From: WHSV01 sp050694055
GTDB taxonomy: Bacteria > Actinomycetota > CADDZG01 > WHSQ01
DNA length: 35,729 nucleotides
Direction of reading: 5' to 3'
NCBI GenBank assembly: GCA_050694055.1
Contig: JBOGWX010000153.1
Coordinates: 1 to 35,729, forward strand
Part shown: positions 14,912 through 23,814 of the stretch, in pieces
How the letters are laid out: every line of letters starts with the position of its first letter
Position numbering within the stretch: position 1 is the first letter of the stretch
Translations under genes and position numbers: made by a program
The notes under the pieces: model-generated
The model's input: the letters and a program-made list of their open reading frames with translations, nothing else
The model's database searches: none
What the model was told of the DNA's origin: nothing

Positions 14912-16252
14912 ATGGCGCAACGTGAGAAAAACAAGATGACCGCGATCGGGGCCAAGACCGACGTCGGTCGCAAACGCGAGGTCAACGAGGATTCGTTTTG
15001 GGTGAACGAGCCGCTGTTCGTGGTCGCGGACGGAATGGGCGGCCACGTCGCCGGCGACATCGCGTCGTCGACCGCAGTCGACACGATCAAAGAGCGCTCA
15101 TCGACGGCTAATCCCGAGGACATGGAAACGCTCGCTCAACTCGTGCTGAGCGCGAACTCCCGTATCTGGGAGAAGGCGCAGAGTGATCACACCCTGCTGG
15201 GCATGGGAACGACCTGCACGCTCCTACTACTCGACTCCTCCAAGGCCCACATCGCGCACGTCGGTGACTCGCGCGCCTACCTGCTGCGCGACGGCGAGCT
15301 CACCCAGATCACCGAGGACCACACGCTGGTAGGACGCATGGTGAAAGAAGGCAGGCTGACCGAAGAGGAAGCCGAGAAGCATCCCCAGCGAAGCGTCGTC
15401 ACTCGAGCCCTCGGGGTCGACTCGCAGGTCGAGGTGGACCTGCTGACCGTCGACGTGCAAGAGGGTGACCGCATCGTGATCTGCTCGGACGGTCTGTCTT
15501 CGATGATCGGCTCCGCCGGTATCACCAGGGTGCTGGAGAAGGAGCCCGATCCGCAACGGGCGGCGGACGGACTGGTCGAGGCCGCCAATGAGGCCGGGGG
15601 TGAAGACAACATCACCGTGGTGGTCGTCGATGTCGGCCGCGACGACGGAGGGCGACGGACCGGCGTCGTGGCGAGTCGCAGCGACACCGCGGAGAGCGCG
15701 TCACCAGCCGGGGGCCGGGCGCCTGACTCGAGCAGCGCGATGACCTACGGCGGAAGCAGTGGAGCCGTAGCGGCGCCGCCGGCACCGCAACAGCAGCGAG
15801 AGCACCCTCGTACCGACACCGCGGCCGCCGACGAGGCCCGCGACGAGCGGCCGGCGCGCACTTGGCCCCGGAAGCTGGTCGCGGGCCTCGTCATCGTCGT
15901 CCTGCTAGGTGGCGGAGCGTTGTTCGGGAGCAGCTACCTGCTGCGCAACTCGTGGTACGTCGGAGTAAACGGAGACGGCTTCGTAACCATCTACGAGGGT
16001 ATCCCCGAGGAGGTGGCCGGCCTGAGCATGCGCGCGGAACTCGAGGTCACCGACATCGAACTGAACCAGCTTCCTGATTTCCTCGCCGAGAACGTGTCCG
16101 AGGGCATCAAGAAGGAGTCTCTCGAGGACGCTCGTGCTCAGATAGAGAATCTCGAGGCCCAAGTCGAGGCCGACGAACAACGGCGAGAGCGCGAGAGAGA
16201 GCGCGAGAGAGAGCGCGACCGCAAGCGCACCAAAGACAACGCTAAGGACTGA
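14912..16252 (+). CDS. pstP: PstP, PP2C-family Ser/Thr protein phosphatase
   Basis: Membrane phosphatase that reverses PknA/PknB phosphorylation. The N-terminal PP2C catalytic domain (about 235 residues) shows the metal-binding set: NEDSFW, VADGMGGHVAGD, HVGDSRAYLLRDG, ICSDGLSSMI and GGEDNITVVVVDVG. A disordered Ser/Ala/Pro linker, one membrane helix (LVAGLVIVVLLGGGALFGSSYLL) and an external domain of about 100 residues starting YVGVNGDGFVTIYEGIPEEV follow. The protein ends in a coiled-coil, very charged Arg/Glu tail. The start is uncertain: GTG 14894, ATG 14912 and ATG 14936 are all in frame, and the family N-terminus begins close to the last. I give 14912. Fourth-position context (fhaB before, rodA after) is the standard order. 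Confidence 0.95.
   Translation: MAQREKNKMTAIGAKTDVGRKREVNEDSFWVNEPLFVVADGMGGHVAGDIASSTAVDTIKERSSTANPEDMETLAQLVLSANSRIWEKAQSDHTLLGMGTTCTLLLLDSSKAHIAHVGDSRAYLLRDGELTQITEDHTLVGRMVKEGRLTEEEAEKHPQRSVVTRALGVDSQVEVDLLTVDVQEGDRIVICSDGLSSMIGSAGITRVLEKEPDPQRAADGLVEAANEAGGEDNITVVVVDVGRDDGGRRTGVVASRSDTAESASPAGGRAPDSSSAMTYGGSSGAVAAPPAPQQQREHPRTDTAAADEARDERPARTWPRKLVAGLVIVVLLGGGALFGSSYLLRNSWYVGVNGDGFVTIYEGIPEEVAGLSMRAELEVTDIELNQLPDFLAENVSEGIKKESLEDARAQIENLEAQVEADEQRRERERERERERDRKRTKDNAKD
16189..16220 (+). repeat. 12-bp tandem repeat encoding Arg/Glu tail of PstP
   Basis: Two perfect copies of GCGCGAGAGAGA (16189-16200, 16201-16212) and a partial third. They encode the alternating Arg-Glu stretch in the external C-terminal tail of PstP, a site where copy number could vary by slippage in steps of four residues. 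Confidence 0.75.
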
Positions 16253-16254
16253 AC

Positions 16255-17592
16255 ATGGCGGTGCAATCATCCGTTCGCCGCAACAGCGAACTCACTCTCC
16301 TAATCGTCGCCCTGCTCGTAGGTAGCGGCGCGATGGCCCTGGTCGCGCTGGCGCGCGACGTCGACGACCGGCTTACGATCGCCGCCCCGCTGATTGCCAC
16401 GGTCGCGCTCGGCTACATCGGGGCGCACATTCTGATACGCAAGGCGGCGCGCCAGAGCGATCCGTTGATTCTTCCCCTGATCGCAGCCCTCAACTTGATC
16501 GGATTGGCCGCCGTCTACCGCCTGGACCCCGAACCAGACGGATTCGGTCCTGCGCAGGTGGTGTGGACCGCGGTGGGCCTGTTGTGTTTCGCGGCGACAC
16601 TGATACTTCTCAAGGACTACCGAGTGCTCGCTCGCTACAAGTACCTCCTCGGCTTTGCCGGAGTCGTGCTGTTGCTCCTGCCGCTTTCGCCCTTTGGAGC
16701 GACGATCAACGGGGCGCGCCTGTGGCTACGAATTGGTTCCTACAGTTTTCAGCCCGGGGAACTGGCAAAGATCTGCCTCGTCGTCTTCTTTGCCGCTTAC
16801 CTCGCCGAGCGCAGGGAGCTCCTGTCTATCGCTAACCGCAAAGTCGGCCCCATACACATTCCCGATCCCAAGCACTTCGGCCCCCTGCTCCTGATGTGGG
16901 GAGTGTCCCTCCTGACGATGTTCTACCTAAGAGATCTGGGCTCGAGTTTGCTGTTCTTCTCGATCTTTCTCGTGATGATCTACGTCGCGACGGCGCGCAT
17001 CGTCTATGTGCTCTTTGGCTTGGTGTTATTCGGTGCAGGAGCCGCCTTCGGCTACTCGCTGTTCAGCCACGTTCAGCTGAGAGTGAGGACCTGGCTCGAT
17101 GCTTTCAACCCCGACTACATTCAGGGTGACTCGTTCCAACTGACCCAATCGTTGTTCGCATTCGCCACGGGTGGACTGTTCGGTACCGGGTGGGGGCAGG
17201 GACGACCCGACATCATTCCCGAGGCTCAAACCGATTTTATCTTTGCGGTGATCGGTGAAGAACTCGGTCTCATGGGGACCGCGGCGGTCCTCGTGACCTT
17301 CTTGCTGCTCATTGCCCGAGGCTTTCGCATCGCACTGAGTTGCCGAAACGACTTTGGGCAGATGCTCGCCTGCGGACTTACCGCAATCTTCGCGCTACAA
17401 ACGTTCATCATTCTCGGTGGCGTCACGCGCGTGCTACCGCTCACCGGTATCACGCTGCCCTTCATGTCGTTCGGTGGTTCCAGCATGCTCTCGAACTTCA
17501 TCCTGTGGGCGATCGTGATCCGGATCAGCAACCAGAACGCGTCAGAACCCGATCCGGCGCGGACGGGCGAAATCCTAATCGGAGGTCGATAG
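16255..17592 (+). CDS. rodA: RodA/FtsW-type SEDS glycosyltransferase
   Basis: 445-residue polytopic membrane protein with about ten hydrophobic helices, a SEDS peptidoglycan polymerase that joins lipid II units outside the membrane. Family marks are ATINGARLWLRIGSYSFQPGELAKI, the loop FNPDYIQGDSFQLTQSLFAFATGGLFGTGWGQGRP-type region containing GTGWGQG and PEAQTDFIFAVIGEELGL, and the C-terminal GITLPFMSFGGSSMLSNF. ATG at 16255, 2 nt after the pstP stop. It pairs with the transpeptidase encoded next (PbpA), which supplies cross-linking. In mycobacteria this gene is named rodA; it could equally be called ftsW2. Confidence 0.96.
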   Translation: MAVQSSVRRNSELTLLIVALLVGSGAMALVALARDVDDRLTIAAPLIATVALGYIGAHILIRKAARQSDPLILPLIAALNLIGLAAVYRLDPEPDGFGPAQVVWTAVGLLCFAATLILLKDYRVLARYKYLLGFAGVVLLLLPLSPFGATINGARLWLRIGSYSFQPGELAKICLVVFFAAYLAERRELLSIANRKVGPIHIPDPKHFGPLLLMWGVSLLTMFYLRDLGSSLLFFSIFLVMIYVATARIVYVLFGLVLFGAGAAFGYSLFSHVQLRVRTWLDAFNPDYIQGDSFQLTQSLFAFATGGLFGTGWGQGRPDIIPEAQTDFIFAVIGEELGLMGTAAVLVTFLLLIARGFRIALSCRNDFGQMLACGLTAIFALQTFIILGGVTRVLPLTGITLPFMSFGGSSMLSNFILWAIVIRISNQNASEPDPARTGEILIGGR

Positions 17593-17595
17593 GCA

Positions 17596-19071
17596 GTGCA
17601 GAGGCAGATCCGGCGTGTCGGAGTCGCCACAGTGGCGATGTTTCTGACGGTGTTCGTCATGTTGAACTACTTACAGATCTTCCGCGCCGAGGAGATCGCA
17701 TCCAACCCCGCAAACTCTCGCAAGCTGTTGCAGGAGTACTCGGTCAAGCGCGGCAACATCGTCACGGCGGACAACCTGACGATCGCGCGGAGCACGGACA
17801 CTGGGGGGCGCTTCCGCTACGAACGCCGCTATCCGGAAGGCGACCTCTTCGGTCACACCACCGGCTTCTATTCCATCTTGTTCGGCAACTCGGGTATAGA
17901 GAGTGCCTACGGCGACGAGTTACTGGGCGAGTCGAGCGTCATCTCGATGCAGGACATCCAGGACAGCCTGCTGGGTTCGGGCGAGCAGGGCGACAACGTG
18001 CGGGTCACGATCAACTCGGAGATGCAACAGGTGGCGCGCGACCAACTCGGGGACCAGCGCGGGTCGGTCGTGGCCATGGATCCCGGCAGCGGTCGCATCC
18101 TTGCGATGTGGAACAACCCGAGCTATGACCCCACCCCGCTCGCATCACACGACTCCGACGTTCAGCGACAGGGACGCTCGGCCCTCGAACCCCGATCCCC
18201 CACCTCGCCTCTGATCAACTTGGCGGCGCAACGCGGATACCCACCGGGCTCGACCTTCAAGGTAGTCACCGCCGCAGCGGCACTCGAGTCGGGCGAGTTC
18301 AACCCCGGTTCCACTTTCGATGATCCCGACGGCTTCGTACCGCCGCAGACGAGTGCGCCGATCAACAACTTCTCGGGAGGCACCTGCGCGGGGGGTGGGC
18401 AGATCGCACTGGAGCAAGCTCTGACGATCTCCTGCAACACGACCTTTGCACAATTGGGTCAAGAGATCCCCCAGGAGATCGCCGACACGGCCGCCGCCTT
18501 TGGATTCAACTCGGCCATACCGTTCGATCTCCGCAGCGAGGCCAGCAACTTCGTCGAAGCGGACGAGGACAACCTTCCACGCCGTTCCTTGAGCGCGATC
18601 GGACAAGGAGACGTTGTGGCGACGCCGCTGCAGATGCTGCTCGTGGCGGCCACCATCGCAAACGACGGAGACGTACCTCGGCCCCGCCTCGCCGACGAGA
18701 TCGTCGATCCGGCCGGAGGGATCGTCGAACGCTTCAGTCCCGAGACACTTGGGCAGGCGATCTCTTCTTCGACCGCCAACACCCTCGGAGGCCTGATGCG
18801 CAACGTCGTCGAGAACGGAACGGGCACAGCCGCTCAGATCCCGGGTGTCGTCGTCGCGGGGAAGACCGGAACGGCCGAGACCACCGAGGATGCCAGTCCG
18901 CATGCCTGGTTCATCTGCTACGCCGGTCCCAACGGCGACGATCCCCAAATAGCCGTAGCAGTCATCGTCGAAAACGGTGGATCCTTCGGCTCCGAGGCAA
19001 CCGGTGGGCAGGTGTCCGCGCCCATCGCGCGCGCCCTGATCGAAACCGACAAAAGCATCCGCGGCTGGTGA
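17596..19071 (+). CDS. pbpA: PbpA, class B penicillin-binding protein
   Basis: 491-residue class B PBP. A short cytoplasmic N-terminus and one membrane anchor (about residues 10-28, VATVAMFLTVFVMLNYLQIF) precede a pedestal region and the transpeptidase domain. Active-site motifs: SxxK in PPGSTFKVVTAAA, SxN in TISCNTTFAQ, and KTG in VAGKTGTAETT. It cross-links peptidoglycan made by the partner RodA. Start is GTG at 17596-17598, with GGAGG (17581-17585) 10 nt upstream inside the end of rodA. Its TGA overlaps the GTG start of pknA. Length and order match mycobacterial and Streptomyces PbpA. Confidence 0.96.
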   Translation: MQRQIRRVGVATVAMFLTVFVMLNYLQIFRAEEIASNPANSRKLLQEYSVKRGNIVTADNLTIARSTDTGGRFRYERRYPEGDLFGHTTGFYSILFGNSGIESAYGDELLGESSVISMQDIQDSLLGSGEQGDNVRVTINSEMQQVARDQLGDQRGSVVAMDPGSGRILAMWNNPSYDPTPLASHDSDVQRQGRSALEPRSPTSPLINLAAQRGYPPGSTFKVVTAAAALESGEFNPGSTFDDPDGFVPPQTSAPINNFSGGTCAGGGQIALEQALTISCNTTFAQLGQEIPQEIADTAAAFGFNSAIPFDLRSEASNFVEADEDNLPRRSLSAIGQGDVVATPLQMLLVAATIANDGDVPRPRLADEIVDPAGGIVERFSPETLGQAISSSTANTLGGLMRNVVENGTGTAAQIPGVVVAGKTGTAETTEDASPHAWFICYAGPNGDDPQIAVAVIVENGGSFGSEATGGQVSAPIARALIETDKSIRGW

Positions 19072-20561
19072 ATCAAACGAAGCTGGCGGAACGCTACGTC
19101 CTCGTCGAGACGATCGCCGCCGGGGGTATGGGGGCCGTTCACAAGGCCACCGATGAAAGGCTGGGTCGCACCGTCGCGGTGAAGATGCTGCGCGACGAAC
19201 TGGCCGGTGACCCCCGCTTCGTCGAGCGCTTCAGGCGCGAGGCGCGCGCCGTCGCGGCTTTGTCGCACCCCAACATCGCGGGAGTCTTCGATTACGGCGA
19301 GGAGGAGAACCACTACTTCATCGTCATGGAGTTCGTCGATGGCAAGGACCTCTCGCAACTGATGCGAACAGACAGCCCCTTCGGTCAAGAGCGCGCGGCG
19401 CTGATCGCAGCGGGAACGCTGGATGCACTCCAGCATGCGCATTCCGCAGGGGTGATCCACCGCGACATCAAGCCCGCCAACATCATCGTGACCACCGACG
19501 ACCGCCCGTCGATCGGCCCCCGGGAAAAGGTGAAGGTGACCGACTTCGGCATTGCTAGGGCGGTGGGCGACGCGACGCTGACCGCCGCGGGATCGGTTCT
19601 TGGTACTGCTCACTATCTCTCTCCCGAACAGGCCTCGGGTGGAACCATCGGGCCTTCAACGGACCAGTACTCCACAGGAATCGTGCTCTACGAGATGCTC
19701 GTCGGGACAGTGCCCTTCACCGGCGACTCGCCGGTCGCGATTGCGATGCGTCACATGTCCGATCAGCTGCCACCCCCCAGCAGCGTCAACCCCGATGTCT
19801 CGCCGCAACTCGATGCGATCGTCCAACGCGCCACCGCCAAAGACCCGGCCGAGCGTTTTCCCGACGCACACGCCATGGCCGAGGCGCTGCGTCGCGAGTT
19901 CGACCCTGCGGCCGCGCATGGCCTCGCGGGAGCCGCGGTGGGAGCGGAAAGTACCACGCTACTAGCGGGACCCGGTTCGACTGCCGTCTTGCGGGAAGCG
20001 GATGAGGCTACCGCGTCACACGGTGCGTTGACCCGTGACTGGGATGCCCAGCGCGTGGGACGCGTGGTCTTGATGTCCTTTGCAGCGCTGATAGTCATCG
20101 CCATCCTGCTGCTGGCCTGGCGACTGACAACAGGGGACGAGGAACCACGAGGCGCCCAGCGTGGTCGGGGTGAAGGCGCAGCGGAGCAGCCCGCCGAAGA
20201 GCCGCCCGCTGTGGAGGTGCCCGACGATCTCGTGGGGCAACCATTCGAGGAGGCGGAGAGTCGCCTGGTAGACGAGCTCGGACTGGTAGTGGAGAGATCG
20301 GACGAACCGAGCAACGATTTCCCGACTCCCGGCGTCGTATCGGAGGTGAGCCCGGCCCCCGGCTCCACGGTTACGCGCGGTGACACCGTTACGCTGACGG
20401 TCAGCACGGGCCCGGAAGAGGACACCGATGGCGATGGCGAGGACGACGATGGCGATGGCGAGGACGACGAGGAGGATGACTCACCCGGGCCGCCTCCCGG
20501 AAAGGGTCCCGGCGAGTCGCAGGGAAAGGCCAAGGGCCTGAAGGACAAGGACGAGGATTGA
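19068..20561 (+). CDS. pknA: PknA-like Ser/Thr kinase with one PASTA domain and acidic tail
   Basis: 497-residue transmembrane kinase. The kinase domain (about residues 8-270) has IAAGGMGAVHKA, the catalytic Lys in VAVKML, HRDIKPANI, TDFGIARA, and the activation loop with GTAHYLSPEQ. A juxtamembrane stretch leads to one membrane helix (about 328-350). The external part has a single PASTA domain (about 383-455, starting VPDDLVGQPFEEAESRL), then a tail of Asp/Gly/Glu repeats resembling calcium-binding DxDxDG motifs, then Pro/Gly/Lys-rich sequence. Mycobacterial PknA lacks PASTA domains, so this one differs. The GTG start (19068-19070) overlaps the pbpA stop, and its own TGA overlaps the TTG start of pknB. 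Phosphorylates division and wall proteins, by family. Confidence 0.93.
   Translation: MNQTKLAERYVLVETIAAGGMGAVHKATDERLGRTVAVKMLRDELAGDPRFVERFRREARAVAALSHPNIAGVFDYGEEENHYFIVMEFVDGKDLSQLMRTDSPFGQERAALIAAGTLDALQHAHSAGVIHRDIKPANIIVTTDDRPSIGPREKVKVTDFGIARAVGDATLTAAGSVLGTAHYLSPEQASGGTIGPSTDQYSTGIVLYEMLVGTVPFTGDSPVAIAMRHMSDQLPPPSSVNPDVSPQLDAIVQRATAKDPAERFPDAHAMAEALRREFDPAAAHGLAGAAVGAESTTLLAGPGSTAVLREADEATASHGALTRDWDAQRVGRVVLMSFAALIVIAILLLAWRLTTGDEEPRGAQRGRGEGAAEQPAEEPPAVEVPDDLVGQPFEEAESRLVDELGLVVERSDEPSNDFPTPGVVSEVSPAPGSTVTRGDTVTLTVSTGPEEDTDGDGEDDDGDGEDDEEDDSPGPPPGKGPGESQGKAKGLKDKDED
20427..20468 (+). repeat. 21-bp tandem repeat in PknA acidic tail
   Basis: Two perfect copies of a 21-bp unit (20427-20447 and 20448-20468, beginning GATGGCGATGGCGAGG), encoding DGDGEDD twice in the extracytoplasmic tail of the kinase. 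Perfect identity at the DNA level suggests a recent duplication. Confidence 0.85.
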
Positions 20562-22411
20562 CCACCACAGACGAGCTCTACGGGAACCGGTACCGCGTGC
20601 TCGGTCTTCTGGGAACGGGAGGCATGGCGCGCGTCTTTCGCGCGCGCGACGAGTTGCTGGGCCGCGAGGTGGCTCTCAAGGTTCTCAACGAACGTTTGTC
20701 GAGCGACAGGTCCTTCGTCGAACGCTTCCGGCGCGAGGCGCAGAACGCAGCCGGCCTCAACCATCCGAACATCGTGGCGCTCTACGACTACGGCGACGAG
20801 GACAACCGCTACTTCATAGTCATGGAACTCATCGACGGCCGCTCACTCTCCGAGGTCATCGATGAGGACGGCGCACTTATGCCCGAGCGCGCGGCGGAGA
20901 TAGCGCGCGACACGGCCAACGGCCTGGGACGAGCTCACGAGGCCGGCATCGTTCACCGCGACATCAAACCGCACAACATCATGATCACGAACGGCGGTCA
21001 GACCAAGGTGACCGATTTCGGCATAGCGCGCGCTCTCGGTGGTGATGCCGAAGCGACGATGACGCAAACGGGAATGGTCATCGGCACTGCCGCGTACCTC
21101 TCTCCCGAGCAGGCACAGGGCAATCCGGTTGACGCGCGTAGCGACGTCTACTCGCTCGGCTGTGTGTTACACGAGATGTTGACCGGTGACGCGCCCTTCG
21201 CCGGTGATACGCCACTTGCCATTGCGTACAAGCACGTACGCGAGAACCCCGAGCGAGCTTCCGAGGTGAACTCCGATGTTCCCGAGGCTCTCGACGCCGT
21301 CGTGATGAAAGCGATGTCCAAGAACCCGGACAACCGTTACGAGGACGCCGGCGAGATGGCCGAGGATCTCGATCGGTTTCTCGCCGGCCAGCGCGTGGGC
21401 GCAACTCCCTTCCTTGCCGAGACCAGTGTCATGGGCGCGGGGACGGGCACTCAGGTCATGCGGGAGACCGAGATCTACGACGACTACCCCGAGGACCAAG
21501 AGCAGAGAAGCAACACGGGAAAGTACATCCTCGTAACCCTGCTGTTGTTGGGGCTTCTGGCCCTCGGCGCGTGGCTGCTCTCGAATCTGCTTGCGGGGTC
21601 GCCCGAGGTCGATGTCCCCGATGTCGTCGGTTTGACGGAAGACGAGGCCACCGAACGGCTCGAAGACGCCGGGCTCGAGGCCAGGGCCAGAAACCGCTCC
21701 AACCCCGACGTCGAGGAAGGCGAGGTCTTTCGTCAGAACCCCGAGGGCGGTCAAACGGTCGAGGAGGGTGACACCGTCACGATCTTCGTCTCGAGCGGCC
21801 CCGGTGAGGTGACCGTGCCCAACCTGCTCACCCTGTCCGAGGACGAAGCCCGGGCGGCTCTGGAGGAGGTGGGCCTCGAGCTCGGCCGCGTCAGAGCCGA
21901 GGAGTCCGAGAGCGAAGAGGGAACCGTGATCGACCAGAATCCCGGTTCGGGCGAGCAGCTCAACGAGGGCGAACCGGTGAATATCGTGTTGTCGTCCGGC
22001 ATCGTGACGGTCGAGGTTCCTGGGGTCGTCGGTCTCACTCAGGACGAGGCCGTTGCCGCCATCGAGGAGGCGGGGCTTGCCGCGGAGGTCGTGACCGAGC
22101 CCAGCGACGAGGACGAGGGCATCGTCATCGCCCAGGATCCGACCGAGGGGACCGAGGTCCGAGAGGGCGACACCGTCAGGATCGTCGTATCCGAAGGCCA
22201 GGAGTTCGAGATGCCGAACGTCCAGGGCGAGGACGCCGACGAAGCAGAGGCGTTCCTCGAGGAGGAGCTGGGTCTCGAGGTGACCCAGGAGGGGACCCCC
22301 GAGCCATGCCCGCAGGAACCCGGCACGGTTTGCTCCCAGGACCCGGAACCGGGCGCAACGGTCGAACCGGGCGACAGCGTTACCTTGTTCGTCCAAGAGG
22401 GCGACCTCTAG
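20558..22411 (+). CDS. pknB: PknB, PASTA-domain Ser/Thr kinase
   Basis: 617-residue receptor kinase that senses peptidoglycan fragments or lipid II through PASTA domains. The kinase domain (about residues 10-275) has LGTGGMARVFRA, VALKVL, HRDIKPHNI, TDFGIARAL, and an activation loop with threonines (TMTQTGMVIGTAAYLSPEQ). Membrane helix about 327-348. Four PASTA domains follow, starting near residues 355, 421, 490 and 557 (VPDVVGLTEDEA, VPNLLTLSEDEA, VPGVVGLTQDEA, MPNVQGEDADEA). Start is TTG at 20558-20560, overlapping the pknA stop (TTGA). The N-terminus MTTTDELYGNRYRVL matches the family and no better start exists. Last gene of the seven-gene wall and division operon. Confidence 0.96.
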   Translation: MTTTDELYGNRYRVLGLLGTGGMARVFRARDELLGREVALKVLNERLSSDRSFVERFRREAQNAAGLNHPNIVALYDYGDEDNRYFIVMELIDGRSLSEVIDEDGALMPERAAEIARDTANGLGRAHEAGIVHRDIKPHNIMITNGGQTKVTDFGIARALGGDAEATMTQTGMVIGTAAYLSPEQAQGNPVDARSDVYSLGCVLHEMLTGDAPFAGDTPLAIAYKHVRENPERASEVNSDVPEALDAVVMKAMSKNPDNRYEDAGEMAEDLDRFLAGQRVGATPFLAETSVMGAGTGTQVMRETEIYDDYPEDQEQRSNTGKYILVTLLLLGLLALGAWLLSNLLAGSPEVDVPDVVGLTEDEATERLEDAGLEARARNRSNPDVEEGEVFRQNPEGGQTVEEGDTVTIFVSSGPGEVTVPNLLTLSEDEARAALEEVGLELGRVRAEESESEEGTVIDQNPGSGEQLNEGEPVNIVLSSGIVTVEVPGVVGLTQDEAVAAIEEAGLAAEVVTEPSDEDEGIVIAQDPTEGTEVREGDTVRIVVSEGQEFEMPNVQGEDADEAEAFLEEELGLEVTQEGTPEPCPQEPGTVCSQDPEPGATVEPGDSVTLFVQEGDL

Positions 22412-22452
22412 CTCCTTCGCACGATTCGAGAGGGACCGGCAGGGACGACACG

Positions 22453-23238
22453 ATGCGCACCCCGGCTTGGAACGAAGACGATTCAGAGACCTTCCGTCGC
22501 CTGGCACCGGTCGCGGTGCCGGCGCGCGCCCGACAACTTGCGGCCGTGGCGACGCTGCTGCCCTTCGCCGCGAACGAGGAGTTCACCATCGTGGAGCTCG
22601 GCAGCGGAGAGGGCCTCCTCACCCGCACCATCGCCGGCGTCTTCTCGCGCGCTCGGATCGTCGCCCTGGACGGCTCCGAGTCGATGCGCAACGCCACGGT
22701 CGATCGGCTCCTGGCCTTCAGCGGCCGGCTCCAGGTCGCACCGTTTGTGCTCGAGGACGACGGATGGTTCGAGCACCTCGACGGCGCCGATGCCGTCGTG
22801 TCATCGCTCGTCATTCATCATCTCGATCGGCCCGGCAAGCAGCGTCTCTTTGAGGCAGTCGCTCGACGAACCTCGGGACGCGCCGCTTTTGTGATCGCCG
22901 ACCTCGTCGAGCCGCTCACGCGCCAAGCGCTCGAGTTGTTCGCCGCAACTTGGGACGGCAGCACCCGGCAACAAGCTCGCATGCGGGGTCAGAACGAGCT
23001 GTTCGAACTCTTCCGGAGCACCGAGTGGAACATCTATCGTCATCCCGATCCGATGGACCAGCCCTCACCGCTGGTAGATCAGCTCGGGTGGCTCCGAGAG
23101 GCCGGCTTCGCGGTTGCCGACTGCTTCTGGATGGAGGCGGGTCATGCCGTCTACGGCGGCTACAAGGCGAAGGCGAGCGGTCGCATCGACCACGAACTGG
23201 CGGCGCGGGAGGCCGAGGCCGCGTTGCGAACCATTTAG
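22453..23238 (+). CDS. class I SAM-dependent methyltransferase
   Basis: 261-residue putative methyltransferase with a Rossmann fold. The SAM-binding motif I VELGSGEGLLT lies near residues 47-57, the acidic residue after strand 2 in IVALDGSESM, and the strand 4 region is DAVVSSLVIHHLD. The C-terminus has the GFAVADCFWMEAGHAVYGGYKA segment seen in small-molecule methyltransferases. The ATG at 22453 has AGGGA 7 nt upstream; longer in-frame starts lie inside pknB. It follows pknB in the same direction (41-nt gap) and may be read from the kinase operon. Its stop TAG (23236-23238) overlaps the stop of the convergent amidotransferase gene. Substrate unknown. Confidence 0.8.
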   Translation: MRTPAWNEDDSETFRRLAPVAVPARARQLAAVATLLPFAANEEFTIVELGSGEGLLTRTIAGVFSRARIVALDGSESMRNATVDRLLAFSGRLQVAPFVLEDDGWFEHLDGADAVVSSLVIHHLDRPGKQRLFEAVARRTSGRAAFVIADLVEPLTRQALELFAATWDGSTRQQARMRGQNELFELFRSTEWNIYRHPDPMDQPSPLVDQLGWLREAGFAVADCFWMEAGHAVYGGYKAKASGRIDHELAAREAEAALRTI

Positions 23239-23807
23239 TCCGACGGATGCAGGACGTTGGCGAGGAGGCGCGCTCCCTCGGGAGTCAGGACGGATTCGGG
23301 ATGGAACTGTACGCCCTCGACCGCCAGGTACTTGTGACGTAGGCCCATGATCGTCCCGTCGTCGGCGCGCGCGGTGATCTCGAGCTCGGCGGGCAGATCG
23401 GCCGGCCTCACACACAACGAGTGATAGCGCGTGGCGTCGAGGGGATTGGGCAGACCGGCGAACACACCCGCGCCCGAGTGCGAGATGGACGAGGTCTTAC
23501 CATGCACGGGCCCGACGTCGGAGCGCACGACGGTTCCACCGTAGACCTCACCGATGCACTGGTGTCCCAGACACACGCCGAAGACCGGAACTCTGCCGGC
23601 GAAGTGACGGACGGCCTCCATCGACACACCCGCATCGACCGGTGCCCCCGGTCCCGGCGAGATGACGACCGCATCGGGTGACGTCGCGCGCAGATCTTCC
23701 ATGGACGCATCGTTGCGGAGCACGATCGGTTCCGCCCCGAGCGCGCCGAAGGCCTGCGCGAGGTTATAGACAAAGGAATCGAAGTTGTCCACGAGCAGCA
23801 GGCGCAC
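23235..23807 (-). CDS. pabA: aminodeoxychorismate/anthranilate synthase component II (glutamine amidotransferase)
   Basis: 190-residue class I glutamine amidotransferase that releases ammonia from glutamine for chorismate amination (folate or tryptophan synthesis). It starts MRLLLVDNFDSFVYNLAQ. The active cysteine is in VFGVCLGHQCIGEVYGG, and the His/Glu pair is in VQFHPESVLTPEG; ISPGPGAP is also typical. Start is GTG at 23805-23807: no Shine-Dalgarno, but a TACCCT hexamer lies exactly 7 nt upstream, so probably leaderless. This gene next to pknB, convergent, is the standard actinobacterial order (trpG/Rv0013 in M. tuberculosis). PabA and TrpG cannot be told apart by sequence here, and the partner subunit is not in the window. 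Confidence 0.92.
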   Translation of the reverse strand: MRLLLVDNFDSFVYNLAQAFGALGAEPIVLRNDASMEDLRATSPDAVVISPGPGAPVDAGVSMEAVRHFAGRVPVFGVCLGHQCIGEVYGGTVVRSDVGPVHGKTSSISHSGAGVFAGLPNPLDATRYHSLCVRPADLPAELEITARADDGTIMGLRHKYLAVEGVQFHPESVLTPEGARLLANVLHPSD

Positions 23808-23814
23808 GGGTGTC

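Noticed and set aside
16189..16220. 12-bp repeat in pstP as a CRISPR or mobile-element trace
   Set aside because: The copies are adjacent with no spacers and encode an in-frame Arg/Glu tail. A simple coding tandem repeat.
21167..22507. 446-codon minus-strand frame antisense to pknB
   Set aside because: PknB kinase and PASTA motifs decide the coding strand. The antisense frame follows the PASTA repeats and looks like a shadow.
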